Of a stretch of DNA of 64,000 bases, positions 35,541 to 44,259 are shown one piece after another (within the stretch, counting starts at the first letter, position 1; each line of letters starts with the position of its first letter). The stretch is taken from the NCBI RefSeq assembly GCF_025244765.1, contig NZ_CP104209.1:1928501-1992500 (forward strand), read 5' to 3'. The stretch comes from Empedobacter stercoris (GTDB taxonomy: Bacteria; Bacteroidota; Bacteroidia; Flavobacteriales; Weeksellaceae). The translations under genes and the position numbers were made by a program. The notes below the pieces were generated by a model that saw only the letters and a list, made by a program, of their open reading frames with translations, was not told where the DNA came from and did no database searches.

Positions 35541-37274
35541 ATGTTTAAAAAAATAAATCAAACTTTAATAACAAAATATCCGTTGATTTGGAATCTGAAA
35601 TTTATTTGGATTTTACTAACTGTATTTATTTTTAATCTTATTGCATTTATCAATGGTTTTTTATTTTTCAATAAAAAATCTCAACTACAAGAAAGTGCAT
35701 TATATGAAACCTTTTTCAATTCAGGAACTATATTTTTTTATATTTTAATAGGTGTATTAATTACGGTTATTTGGCATTACTTTTATTTTAAAAATAATCG
35801 TTTCAAATCAAATTATCCAACTTCAAGAAACTATTTGTTCAAAGAGTTTTTAGCTGTTTTCTTCATCTTCTTTTTGATGATGTATGTTCCAAATTCGTTT
35901 AAAACTGGATTGAAATTACGCGTTTCAAATTATATGTCAGAAGAACAATATTTGAAAGATATTGATGTCATCAACCGTGCGCAAGGTTTTGCATTACAAC
36001 CAACTTTTGGTTATGATAATTATTCGAGAAATTTGCCTGTTTCTGTTTTTGATTCGTTGGTTTCAGAAAAAGAAACAAAGGAATTGTATGAAATAAACAA
36101 AAAGGAATATTTAAGAGAAAATCCGACATATTCGTATAATGCTTTTTTAAAACCTTATTTTAGAAACCCAGAATTTGAAACTTTATTAGCAAATCATTTT
36201 CCTCAACGTAAAAGTTATTCTAAAATTATTTTTAATGAAATATATCAACCATTATTCAAAGTAAAATCTAATGAATATAATCCAGCGATGGAAGCTACTT
36301 ATGTAGCTTCAGAACCAGTTTATGCTATAGATTCTGTTTCAGCACAAGTTTCAACTACTGAAAATCCAAACGTTTATTACAATTTAGCGAGTTTATACAA
36401 CTATAGTTTTTTAACATTCCAAAACCCGAAAGATTCAACTTTTAATCATCAATTTTACGATGAACAATGGATGGCTTTGTTACAAAAAAATGATCGTAAA
36501 GAAATTGAAAATTTATTGAATAATTATACTGATTTACTCAAAAAACAAGAAATTGGTTATCAGTTCAAACATAAAAAATGGATCGATTATATTCCTCAAT
36601 ATCCCTATTATTTTATTGATCATAAACTTGATTATATTAATTCATACCAAGACGAAAACAGAAAGCAAAAAGATTACATAAACCAAGATAGTTTGAACAG
36701 GGTATATGAAAACATTGAGTTTTCGAAATATCAATCCACTTGGTTAAATCATATTCAGCACTATTTGTTAACCGCTTTAATTTTTACTGTTCTTGTTATT
36801 TCGTTTAGATTTAGTTCGTTCAAAGTTTGGTTAATTTCCTTGATTGGATCAGGAATCTTAGGAATTCTTGGAAGTGTTTTCGGAATTTCTATTGATGCGA
36901 GTATTGGTCACACAAAATATACACCCTACATTATTTTATTGTTTTTCTACATTGCATTTATTGTGATTATAATTTTAGGATTGCGTTCCAAAAAATACAA
37001 AGTTCTAACAGGTGTTAATCTAAATTGGTTTGTTGCGACAAATATCTTTATCGCTATTGCAATGTTGAGTTTTTACACCGATATTCGAGCAGAAATGTTG
37101 TATAATCCTAATTCAGGAATTGGAATTTATGATTTGAGACAAACAAATAATGAATTATTGATGTTGCAAAAATTATCAGAAATCTTTCTATTTATTAATC
37201 CAATCTTATTTGCGATAAGTTTTTATTTCATTATTAATCTTTACAAAAAATGGCAAGCCATGCCAGAAGAATAA
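35541..37274 (+). CDS. Large membrane protein, probable ABC permease partner (unknown family)
   Basis: 577 residues. Topology: spans near residues 23-43, 66-84 and 105-120, then a soluble extracytoplasmic-looking domain of about 280 residues (120-415), then about five more spans (411-575) around LLTALIFTVLVISFRF, ISLIGSGILGILGSVFGI, YIILLFFYIAFIVIIILGL, FVATNIFIAIAMLSFY and LFINPILFAISFYFIINLY. It is 13 bp after the ATPase gene and ends at a terminator, so the two form an operon. The layout resembles ABC-2-type or MacB-like permeases only loosely; I do not recognise the family. Confidence 0.75.
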   Translation: MFKKINQTLITKYPLIWNLKFIWILLTVFIFNLIAFINGFLFFNKKSQLQESALYETFFNSGTIFFYILIGVLITVIWHYFYFKNNRFKSNYPTSRNYLFKEFLAVFFIFFLMMYVPNSFKTGLKLRVSNYMSEEQYLKDIDVINRAQGFALQPTFGYDNYSRNLPVSVFDSLVSEKETKELYEINKKEYLRENPTYSYNAFLKPYFRNPEFETLLANHFPQRKSYSKIIFNEIYQPLFKVKSNEYNPAMEATYVASEPVYAIDSVSAQVSTTENPNVYYNLASLYNYSFLTFQNPKDSTFNHQFYDEQWMALLQKNDRKEIENLLNNYTDLLKKQEIGYQFKHKKWIDYIPQYPYYFIDHKLDYINSYQDENRKQKDYINQDSLNRVYENIEFSKYQSTWLNHIQHYLLTALIFTVLVISFRFSSFKVWLISLIGSGILGILGSVFGISIDASIGHTKYTPYIILLFFYIAFIVIIILGLRSKKYKVLTGVNLNWFVATNIFIAIAMLSFYTDIRAEMLYNPNSGIGIYDLRQTNNELLMLQKLSEIFLFINPILFAISFYFIINLYKKWQAMPEE

Positions 37275-37300
37275 AAATAAAAATGAAAACAAATAAATCA

Positions 37301-37337
37301 AAAAAGCTGTTTTTAATTCATTAAAAACAGCTTTTTT
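37301..37337. terminator. Terminator after the ABC/membrane operon
   Basis: Perfect 16-bp stem AAAAAGCTGTTTTTAA (37301-37316) / TTAAAAACAGCTTTTT (37321-37336), loop TTCA. Symmetric enough to serve the minus-strand gene as well. Confidence 0.9.
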
Positions 37338-37364
37338 GATTTAAAATTTAGATAAATTTTTTAA

Positions 37365-37580
37365 TTAGTTTGTGTTTATAGTTCGTCTTTTTTGTTCCAA
37401 AGCAGGCGATTGTTTTTGATTTGTTGATTCGCGTTTTTCAGGAGCCATTTGTTCTGCTTTTTTAGCATCATTTTTCTTTTCAGTTTTCGTTGTACTTTTT
37501 GATTTTACAGGAGTTTTTTTATCCTGAGCAGATAAAGTTACAACAGCCATTAAACTTGCTAATACTAGTAATTTTTTCAT
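37365..37580 (-). CDS. Small Lys-rich secreted protein
   Basis: 71 residues. A clear signal peptide (MKKLLVLASLMAVVTLSAQ) with a signal peptidase I-like site, then about 50 residues of low complexity rich in Lys, Gln, Thr, Glu and Ser, with no Cys and no fold. It looks like a small basic periplasmic or surface peptide. Function unknown. It lies between a terminator and an unknown secreted protein gene on the same strand. Confidence 0.6.
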   Translation of the reverse strand: MKKLLVLASLMAVVTLSAQDKKTPVKSKSTTKTEKKNDAKKAEQMAPEKRESTNQKQSPALEQKRRTINTN

Positions 37581-37661
37581 TTTTTAATTTTTTTCAATTA
37601 GTGTTAAATAAAGATTTAGTTAAAAATAATAAAAAATTTTAAATGATTAGAATATAATTAC

Positions 37662-38255
37662 TTAATATTTTAATTCTTTGCTTAATAATTTTCCAGTTGA
37701 TTCATAAGCCGAAGCAATTCGTCCATATTCCATAACAAAATCATTTTTTCCAGAAGTTCCTTTTATTTTATCTGTTTTTATAGATAATAAAATGTGAGAA
37801 GGATTTGCAGTTTCAATAAAATGAAGAGTTGTACTCAATTTTGCTGGTTCTATCGCAATTCCCGCATGATAACCTGGGTAAATCCATTCCGAATTGATGA
37901 TTAAGGTATATTTAGCAGAAGAATTTTTTACAAAATTTATTTTTTTTGATTTTGTTGTTCCTTTTATAAATTTATCTAAATAAGTAGAATTTTTGTTTTC
38001 ATTCCAATCTGCCAGCCATTCTTTCCAATAACTTTCACCTCTTTTTGGATTGTCCAATACATCTTTTTCTCGTTTTTCTAAATATTCAGTTTCAGTTTTA
38101 TTTTCATTATAAAACTTCACATTGTCAAAAACAAGTTCGACATTGATTTCTTTTTGATCGCTTAGAAAATTTGTGTTTCCAGATAAAATTTGAAATTTTT
38201 GTCCAAAAGATAAAATGCTTAGCATTAAGCAAATAGTCAATACATAATTCTTCAT
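37662..38255 (-). CDS. Secreted protein of unknown function
   Basis: 197 residues with a signal peptide (MKNYVLTICLMLSILSFGQ). The mature part has alternating beta segments: ELVFDNVKFYNENKTETEY, KYTLIINSEWIYPGYHAG and LSTTLHFIETANPSHILLSIKTDKIKG, and a WKEWLADWNENKNSTYLDKF helix. The look is of a small periplasmic beta-rich protein. I do not recognise a family. Upstream of the small Lys-rich gene on the same strand, 81 bp apart. Confidence 0.7.
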   Translation of the reverse strand: MKNYVLTICLMLSILSFGQKFQILSGNTNFLSDQKEINVELVFDNVKFYNENKTETEYLEKREKDVLDNPKRGESYWKEWLADWNENKNSTYLDKFIKGTTKSKKINFVKNSSAKYTLIINSEWIYPGYHAGIAIEPAKLSTTLHFIETANPSHILLSIKTDKIKGTSGKNDFVMEYGRIASAYESTGKLLSKELKY

Positions 38256-38395
38256 AGTGTATTAATTTTAGTAAAAATATAAATATTCTTTAAATTGTTT
38301 TTGATAACTCTGAATACGAAAATTTATTGTTTATAAATAGTTTGTAAGTAATAGAAAATATTTTATAAAAAGAGTGGTCAAAACGTTTGGTATAC

Positions 38396-38403
38396 TACTT
38401 TTG
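38396..38403 (+). promoter_or_regulatory. Candidate promoter of the Bat operon
   Basis: TACTTTTG matches TAnnTTTG about 115 bp before the moxR-type gene. No well-spaced TTG -33 element is visible. Confidence 0.35.
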
Positions 38404-38516
38404 TCTTAACAAATTTTAACAATATTGTATGAAAGTTTTAAACTCTAAATGAATTGTATTTGTTACTTTTAGAGGAAATTTGAATCAATTATATAAACAT
38501 TAATTTCAACGAAATT

Positions 38517-39500
38517 TTGGATATACAACAACTAAACCTACAAATAGAGGCAAAAAGCGAAAGCATTGCAAGGTTAACAACGGAAATTAATAAAACGATT
38601 ATTGGACAAGAAAAAATGATTGAAAGTCTATTAATCGGATTACTTGGAAATGGACATGTTTTATTAGAAGGAGTGCCAGGATTAGCAAAGACTTTAGCGA
38701 TTAAAACGTTATCTGAAGCTGTAGATGGTTCTTTTTCTCGTATTCAGTTTACTCCCGATTTATTACCTGCAGATGTTGTTGGTACTTTAATATATAACGT
38801 AAAAGAAAACGATTTTCGAATAAAAAAAGGGCCGATTTTCGCCAATTTTGTATTAGCTGATGAGATTAACCGTTCGCCAGCAAAAGTACAATCTGCATTA
38901 TTAGAAGCGATGCAAGAACGTCAAGTTACGATTGGAGACGAAACGTATCCTTTGCAAAAACCTTTCTTGGTTTTGGCTACTCAAAATCCAGTGGAACAAG
39001 AAGGAACTTATCCCTTACCAGAAGCGCAAGTTGACCGTTTTATGATCAAAACGGTGATTACTTATCCAGAATTTGAAGCAGAACGCTTGATTTTGAGAAA
39101 TTCGATTAATCAAACTTTTCCAAAAATAGAGAAGGTTATTTCTGTTCAAGAATTATTGGATGCGCGCGAAATGGTGAAACAAGTTTACATGGACGAAAAG
39201 ATAGAAAAATATATTTTGGATATTATCTTCGCTACTCGTTTTCCAGAAAAAGTGGGATTAGAAAAATTGGTACCAATGATTTCATTTGGTTCTTCTCCTC
39301 GTGGATCAATCAATTTGGCGCAAGCTTCAAAAGTGTATGCATTTTTGCGCAAACGTGCTTACGTTATTCCAGATGATGTACGTGCAATGGCTAAAGATGT
39401 GTTGCGTCATCGTATCGGAATTAGCTACGAAGCAGAAGCAGAAAATGTTTCGCCAGAAGAAATTATCGACAATATCCTAAATGTTGTTCCAGTTCCTTAA
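38517..39500 (+). CDS. MoxR-type AAA+ ATPase (Bat operon)
   Basis: 327 residues from a TTG start at 38517; no in-frame ATG exists before the conserved GHVLLEGVPGLAKTLAIKTL P-loop (about 45-64), and the upstream frame carries no better start. Walker B-like ANFVLADEINRSPAKVQSALLEAMQERQVT and sensor LATQNPVEQEGTYPLPEAQVDRFM are typical MoxR elements. MoxR ATPases act with VWA-domain proteins to mature or insert partners. First of six tightly linked genes ending in batD; the next gene starts 23 bp later, also with TTG. Confidence 0.92.
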   Translation: MDIQQLNLQIEAKSESIARLTTEINKTIIGQEKMIESLLIGLLGNGHVLLEGVPGLAKTLAIKTLSEAVDGSFSRIQFTPDLLPADVVGTLIYNVKENDFRIKKGPIFANFVLADEINRSPAKVQSALLEAMQERQVTIGDETYPLQKPFLVLATQNPVEQEGTYPLPEAQVDRFMIKTVITYPEFEAERLILRNSINQTFPKIEKVISVQELLDAREMVKQVYMDEKIEKYILDIIFATRFPEKVGLEKLVPMISFGSSPRGSINLAQASKVYAFLRKRAYVIPDDVRAMAKDVLRHRIGISYEAEAENVSPEEIIDNILNVVPVP

Positions 39501-39523
39501 ATCTATTCTAAATCTTTTAAACA

Positions 39524-40396
39524 TTGGATGCAAAAGAAATCATCAAACGTGTAAAACGTATTGAGCTAAAAAGCAAGCGCAAAGCGAGCAACCTTTTTAT
39601 GGGGGAATACCAAAGTTCATTCAAAGGAAGAGGTATGATTTTTAGCGAAATTCGTCCTTATCAATATGGTGATGATGTTCGTAATATTGATTGGAATAAA
39701 ACGGCACGATACAACGAACCTTATGTAAAAGTTTTTGAAGAAGAACGCGAGTTAACCATGTTTTTATTGGTTGATGTTTCAAATTCTGGAAACTTCGGAA
39801 CGCGAAAACAAATTAAAATGGAAACAATTGCTGAATTGAGTGCAACATTAGCTTTTTCGGCAATTACCTATAATGATAAAGTAGGTTTGATCTTATATTC
39901 GGATCAAGTCGAAAAATTTATTCCACCCAAAAAAGGAAAACAACATGTATTGCGTTTGGTGAGAGAAATTGTTTCTTACGAACCAAAAAGCAAAAAAACA
40001 GATTTGTCTGTGACATTAGAAACTTTTATGAATTTAGTTCGTCGAAAATCGAATGTTTTTATTTTGTCAGATTTTATTGATTCTTCTGATTACGAAAAAG
40101 CATTGCGAATTGTGGCAAAAAAGCATGATGTAACGGGAATCCGTGTTTACGACGAAAAAGAACAATCTTTTCCTGATATTGGTTTGGTCCATGTACAAGA
40201 TAATGAAACAGGAGAAATCCGTTTGATTGATACTTCATCTAAGAAATTGCGTCAACAATATGCACAATATTATTACGATTTAGATCGACGCTATCAATCT
40301 ATTTTCAAAAAAAATCATTCGGGTGCAATTAGTATTCGTACCGACGAAGATTATGTTCGCCCATTGTTAAACTACTTTAAAAGTCATAAAGCCTAA
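39524..40396 (+). CDS. DUF58 protein (VWA-like, Bat operon)
   Basis: 290 residues from a TTG at 39524 (MDAKEIIKRVKRIELKSKR). The DUF58 signature is GRGMIFSEIRPYQYGDDVRNIDWNKTAR near 35-62, followed by a VWA-like domain with MFLLVDVSNSGNFG and FILSDFIDSSDY. It is always found with MoxR genes and probably works with the ATPase. Ends one base into the next start (ATGA-type overlap at 40396). Confidence 0.92.
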   Translation: MDAKEIIKRVKRIELKSKRKASNLFMGEYQSSFKGRGMIFSEIRPYQYGDDVRNIDWNKTARYNEPYVKVFEEERELTMFLLVDVSNSGNFGTRKQIKMETIAELSATLAFSAITYNDKVGLILYSDQVEKFIPPKKGKQHVLRLVREIVSYEPKSKKTDLSVTLETFMNLVRRKSNVFILSDFIDSSDYEKALRIVAKKHDVTGIRVYDEKEQSFPDIGLVHVQDNETGEIRLIDTSSKKLRQQYAQYYYDLDRRYQSIFKKNHSGAISIRTDEDYVRPLLNYFKSHKA

Positions 40397-41361
40397 TGAA
40401 GAATTTATTGCTTTTAGTCAGTTTTTTTATCTTAAACTTTTCATTTGCGCAAGAAATTATGCCCAAATTGGATCGCACAACGTTTAAAGTTGGCGAACCA
40501 ATTCAATATGAAATAAAAATAGATTTCAAAAAAGGAGATAAAATTGTTTTCCCTACCATTTCAGATTCCTTAAATTATCACATCGAGGTTTTAGATCAAA
40601 AAATTGATACGGTAAAAACAGAAGGAAAATCTGAAATTGTTCAGCAGTTAGAATTGACAGGTTTTGAAGCAGGAAAATTTACTATTCCATCTTTTATCAT
40701 TCAAAAAAATGACAAAGATTTAACCACAAAACAACTTGAAATTGAAATTCAAGATGTTGAAGTTGACACAACTAAAAATGCTATTTTTCCAATTAAACCA
40801 GTCATGGAAGAAGAATATTCTATTCGTGATTATTGGAATAAGTATTGGTTGTATGGAATTATTGCGTTCATATTATTTATAATTGCTGCAGTTTTATTAA
40901 TCTTATATATTCGTGCCAAGTCAAAACTTTCTGGTGATAAACTATATAAAACGCCTTATGATGAAGCAAAAGCAAGTTTGAAAGCGTTAGATGCAAAAAA
41001 ATATTTGAAACGTGGTGAACAAAAAGAATATTACACACAATTATCATTTATTGTTAGACGATATTTAGGAAGAGTATATAATTTTTCTGCTTTAGAAATT
41101 TTGTCTGATGATTTGGTGAAATATATTGCAACAAAACAGGATGTTTTACCAGATGATGTTCAAAAATTTAAACAATTTTTGTTCGATGCAGACTTGGTGA
41201 AATTTGCCAAACAAGAGTTTGATGATTCTACAAATAATATGCACCGAAATTGGGTAGATGAATTTGTAGAGCGTATAAAACCAATAGAAATACCTGAAAA
41301 TGAAGATCTAAATAAAGATCAAGTGACAGGCGAAAAATATAAACAGTTTAATAACAATTAG
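40396..41361 (+). CDS. Bat-operon membrane protein (signal peptide, beta domain, one span)
   Basis: 321 residues. Signal peptide (MKNLLLLVSFFILNFSFAQ), a BatD-like extracytoplasmic beta domain (KVGEPIQYEIKIDF..., GFEAGKFTIPSFIIQ), one membrane span near 155-174 (IIAFILFIIAAVLLILYI), and a cytoplasmic C-terminal helical domain with KRGEQKEYYTQLSFIVRRYLG, a pattern seen in the DUF4381-type proteins of such operons. Between the DUF58 and BatA genes in Bacteroidota Bat operons. Exact role unknown. Confidence 0.78.
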   Translation: MKNLLLLVSFFILNFSFAQEIMPKLDRTTFKVGEPIQYEIKIDFKKGDKIVFPTISDSLNYHIEVLDQKIDTVKTEGKSEIVQQLELTGFEAGKFTIPSFIIQKNDKDLTTKQLEIEIQDVEVDTTKNAIFPIKPVMEEEYSIRDYWNKYWLYGIIAFILFIIAAVLLILYIRAKSKLSGDKLYKTPYDEAKASLKALDAKKYLKRGEQKEYYTQLSFIVRRYLGRVYNFSALEILSDDLVKYIATKQDVLPDDVQKFKQFLFDADLVKFAKQEFDDSTNNMHRNWVDEFVERIKPIEIPENEDLNKDQVTGEKYKQFNNN

Positions 41362-41363
41362 GA

Positions 41364-42380
41364 ATGCTAAATTTTGAGTTTCAAAATCCTTGGATCTTAC
41401 TCTTATTACTTGCTTTACCTTTCTTTATTTTTAGAGAAATTCGTAAAACGAGTCAGAAAAAAGCATCCTTAAAATTACCATCACTAAAAGCATTTGGTGG
41501 TGCGAAAAGTTCGTTAGCAACATACAAACCTATTTTATTTTTGATGCGAATAATTGCGATGGCCTTATGCATTGTAGCATTAGCTCGTCCACGTTATGTT
41601 GATGTGACTACAAAAATAAAATCTGATGAAGGTGTTGATATCTTATTAACAGTTGATACATCGTTGAGTATGTTAGCACGCGATTTGAAACCAGATCGAT
41701 TAACAGCGCTAAAAGATGTTGCAAAAGATTTTTCACTTGGAAGAAAAACAGACCGAATTGGTTTAGTCGAATATTCTGGAGAAGCCTTAACACGTGTTCC
41801 GCTTACAACCGATCGTGATGTATTAACACAAGAAATTGAGATGTTACATTCGGGCAGTTTGGCTGATGGAACAGCTATTGGAATTGGTTTAGCAACAGCA
41901 GTTAATCACCTTAAAAATAGTAAAGCAAAATCGAAAGTAATCATATTGATTACAGACGGTGTCGAGTCGATTAATCCTTCGGGAGATTTGATGTATGTAT
42001 CACCAAGACAAGCAGCTGATATCGCCAAAGATAAAGGAATAAAAGTGTATACTATTGGTATCGGAACAAACGGATTGGCACCTATGCCAATTGGTTACGA
42101 TATGTTGGGCGATTATGTATTTGAGATGCGTCCTGTACAAATTGACGAAAAATTGTTGGAAGAAGTTGCTGATAAAACGGGAGGTTTATATTTCCGAGCG
42201 ACCAATAATGAAAGTCTTAAAAATATTTATCAAGAAATTGATAAACTCGAAAAAACAGAAATTAACGAAGTCAAATATTATAACTATACCGAATTGTTTG
42301 CTCGCTTTTTATTGCCAGCATTTATTATTTTGGTATTAGAAGCTATTTTGCGAAGAACCTTTTTTAAAGAATTAATCTAA
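41364..42380 (+). CDS. batA: BatA, VWA-domain membrane protein
   Basis: 338 residues. Two N-terminal spans (LLLLLALPFFIF and a second near 55-75), a von Willebrand A domain from about 90 to 290, and a C-terminal span. The metal-ion site DTSLSM (DxSxS) and the threonine-containing DGTAIGIG loop are intact. BatA/B are thought to form an envelope complex with MoxR, linked to stress or oxygen tolerance in Bacteroides. Starts 2 bp after the preceding gene. Confidence 0.9.
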   Translation: MLNFEFQNPWILLLLLALPFFIFREIRKTSQKKASLKLPSLKAFGGAKSSLATYKPILFLMRIIAMALCIVALARPRYVDVTTKIKSDEGVDILLTVDTSLSMLARDLKPDRLTALKDVAKDFSLGRKTDRIGLVEYSGEALTRVPLTTDRDVLTQEIEMLHSGSLADGTAIGIGLATAVNHLKNSKAKSKVIILITDGVESINPSGDLMYVSPRQAADIAKDKGIKVYTIGIGTNGLAPMPIGYDMLGDYVFEMRPVQIDEKLLEEVADKTGGLYFRATNNESLKNIYQEIDKLEKTEINEVKYYNYTELFARFLLPAFIILVLEAILRRTFFKELI

Positions 42381-43390
42381 TGCAGTGGGGAGAATTACAT
42401 AATATTTGGTTGATGATTTTATTGTTTATCGTTATTTTTTTATCGATAACAGTATTTCAATGGCGCGAACGTGTAAAGAAAACATTTGCTGATAAAGAAT
42501 TATTTCCATTTGTTTTTCCAATCACTTCTTCTAAACGTTATGGTTTTAAAATTGTCGTTTTTTGTGTCGCTTTATTTTTGATGGTTATCGCGTTGATGGA
42601 TCCGCTTTACGGTGAAAAAGAAGTACAAGTAAAACGGGAAGGCATTGATATGGTTTTCTTATTGGATCTTTCTTCAAGTATGAATGCGCAAGATGTAGCA
42701 CCTTCTCGATTAGAAAAAGCAACGAAGTTAATCACCGAAACACTTGGACAGTTAGGCGGAGATAGAGCTTCTTTGGTTGCTTTTGCAGCGAATGCGTATA
42801 CGATTTCTCCGTTGACAAATGATTATGCTGCGATCGAAAGTTATTTGCAAAATGTTAATACAGAGTTAATTTCGAGCCAAGGAACAAATTATCTGAATGC
42901 GATTCAAGAAGCTGCAAAAACATTCAAAGCTTCGGCGAATACAAGTAAATTAATTGTATTAATTTCTGATGGAGAAGACAATGAAAATACCGTTAATCAA
43001 GCATCTAAAATTGCAAAAGACAACGGGATACATATTGTTACAATTGGTGTGGGAACAGATAAGGGTGCACCAATCCCGATGTACTATAATGGCTACGCCG
43101 AAGACTATAAAAAGGACGAAACAGGCTCTACAGTAATCACAAAATTAGAAGATAAAAATCTTCGCGAATTAGCACAAGATACAAACGGAACGTATATTCA
43201 TCTGGATAATACACAAGATGCTTTATCTGCTCTATCAATGTATAAAGCTCGATTAGATAAAAACGAAATAGCAAATGCTACAACAAGAGATATGAATCAC
43301 ATTTATCAATGGTTTTTAGCGGTTGCGGTGTGTTTACTTTTTGTGGAATTATTAACATCTGAATATAAGATTTTTAACAAAAAGAAATAG
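42380..43390 (+). CDS. batB: BatB, VWA-domain membrane protein
   Basis: 336 residues with the same plan as BatA: N-terminal spans, VWA domain from about 88 with the metal site DLSSSM, and a C-terminal span. It overlaps batA by one base (TAATG). The two paralogues probably form a hetero-complex in the inner membrane. The loop after the VWA fold contains GYAEDYKKDETGS, likely extracytoplasmic. Confidence 0.9.
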   Translation: MQWGELHNIWLMILLFIVIFLSITVFQWRERVKKTFADKELFPFVFPITSSKRYGFKIVVFCVALFLMVIALMDPLYGEKEVQVKREGIDMVFLLDLSSSMNAQDVAPSRLEKATKLITETLGQLGGDRASLVAFAANAYTISPLTNDYAAIESYLQNVNTELISSQGTNYLNAIQEAAKTFKASANTSKLIVLISDGEDNENTVNQASKIAKDNGIHIVTIGVGTDKGAPIPMYYNGYAEDYKKDETGSTVITKLEDKNLRELAQDTNGTYIHLDNTQDALSALSMYKARLDKNEIANATTRDMNHIYQWFLAVAVCLLFVELLTSEYKIFNKKK

Positions 43391-43407
43391 TAAGTTTGTA
43401 TGGTAAA

Positions 43408-44259
43408 ATGATGTATTTTTTAAAACAAATAGGATTTTTAGGAATAATGCTTTTATCCGTTTTTGGTTATAGTCAATCGAAAACGAAAAGCTACATTATT
43501 GAAGGAAATGAGTATTATCAAAAAGGAAAATTTGATAATGCAGAAGTTGCCTACAAAAAAGCTTCGATGGAAGATCCAACTTCTGTCAAAGCAAATTATA
43601 ATTTAGGAAACGCTTTGTTTCAACAAAAACGCTACAAAGAAAGTATTGCTCATTACAAGCGTTCTGCAGAAGTTTCTAAAACGAAGAATGATAAACATCT
43701 TGCTTATCATAATTTAGGAAATGCATTTATGCAAGAAAAAGATTATCAAAATGCGGTTGATAATTATAAAAAAGCCCTTAAAAATGATCCAAAAGATGAT
43801 GCCACACGTTACAATTACGCCTTAGCAAAAAAAATGTTAGAAAAGGAACGTGAGAAACAAAAAGATCAAAATAACAAGGACAATAAAGATCAGAATAAGC
43901 AAGATCAAAACGATCAACAAAAACAGCAACAGAATAAACAGAACCAACAAAACCAAAATAAGCAGCAGCAAAATCAGAATCAAGCACAAAATCAACAATC
44001 TGATCAGCAAAAACAGCAAAATGAGGAAGGAAATCCGAAAGCTGGCGGCGAAAATGGAAATAATAAAGGACAAGGAAATAATTCGTCTCCAGAAATAACA
44101 CAAGGAAATAATGGAGATGGAAAAGAACAAGATAATGCAAAGAATAATTTGAGTGATGGTTTACTAAAAGCATTGCAAAATCAAGAAGCTAAAACGCAAC
44201 GAAGAATTATTCAGCAAAAAGCAGAAAAACAACGAACAACAACATCTAAGGATTGGTAA
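43408..44259 (+). CDS. batC: BatC-like TPR lipoprotein-less secreted protein with Gln/Asn-rich tail
   Basis: About 283 residues from ATG at 43408 (a TTG at 43396 gives a 4-residue longer frame). Signal peptide ends near FGYSQ. Three TPR repeats occupy about 25-135 (EGNEYYQKGKFDNAEVAYKK, ANYNLGNALFQQKRYKESI, AYHNLGNAFMQEKDYQNAV). A disordered Gln/Asn/Lys tract runs from about 150 to 250. The TPRs probably dock partner Bat proteins. The tract is more repetitive than in most neighbours. Overlaps the batD start. Confidence 0.88.
   Translation: MMYFLKQIGFLGIMLLSVFGYSQSKTKSYIIEGNEYYQKGKFDNAEVAYKKASMEDPTSVKANYNLGNALFQQKRYKESIAHYKRSAEVSKTKNDKHLAYHNLGNAFMQEKDYQNAVDNYKKALKNDPKDDATRYNYALAKKMLEKEREKQKDQNNKDNKDQNKQDQNDQQKQQQNKQNQQNQNKQQQNQNQAQNQQSDQQKQQNEEGNPKAGGENGNNKGQGNNSSPEITQGNNGDGKEQDNAKNNLSDGLLKALQNQEAKTQRRIIQQKAEKQRTTTSKDW

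Noticed and set aside
43778-44173. Long minus-strand frames opposite the BatC Gln/Asn tract
   Set aside because: Low-complexity DNA keeps all frames open; the plus-strand TPR protein explains it.
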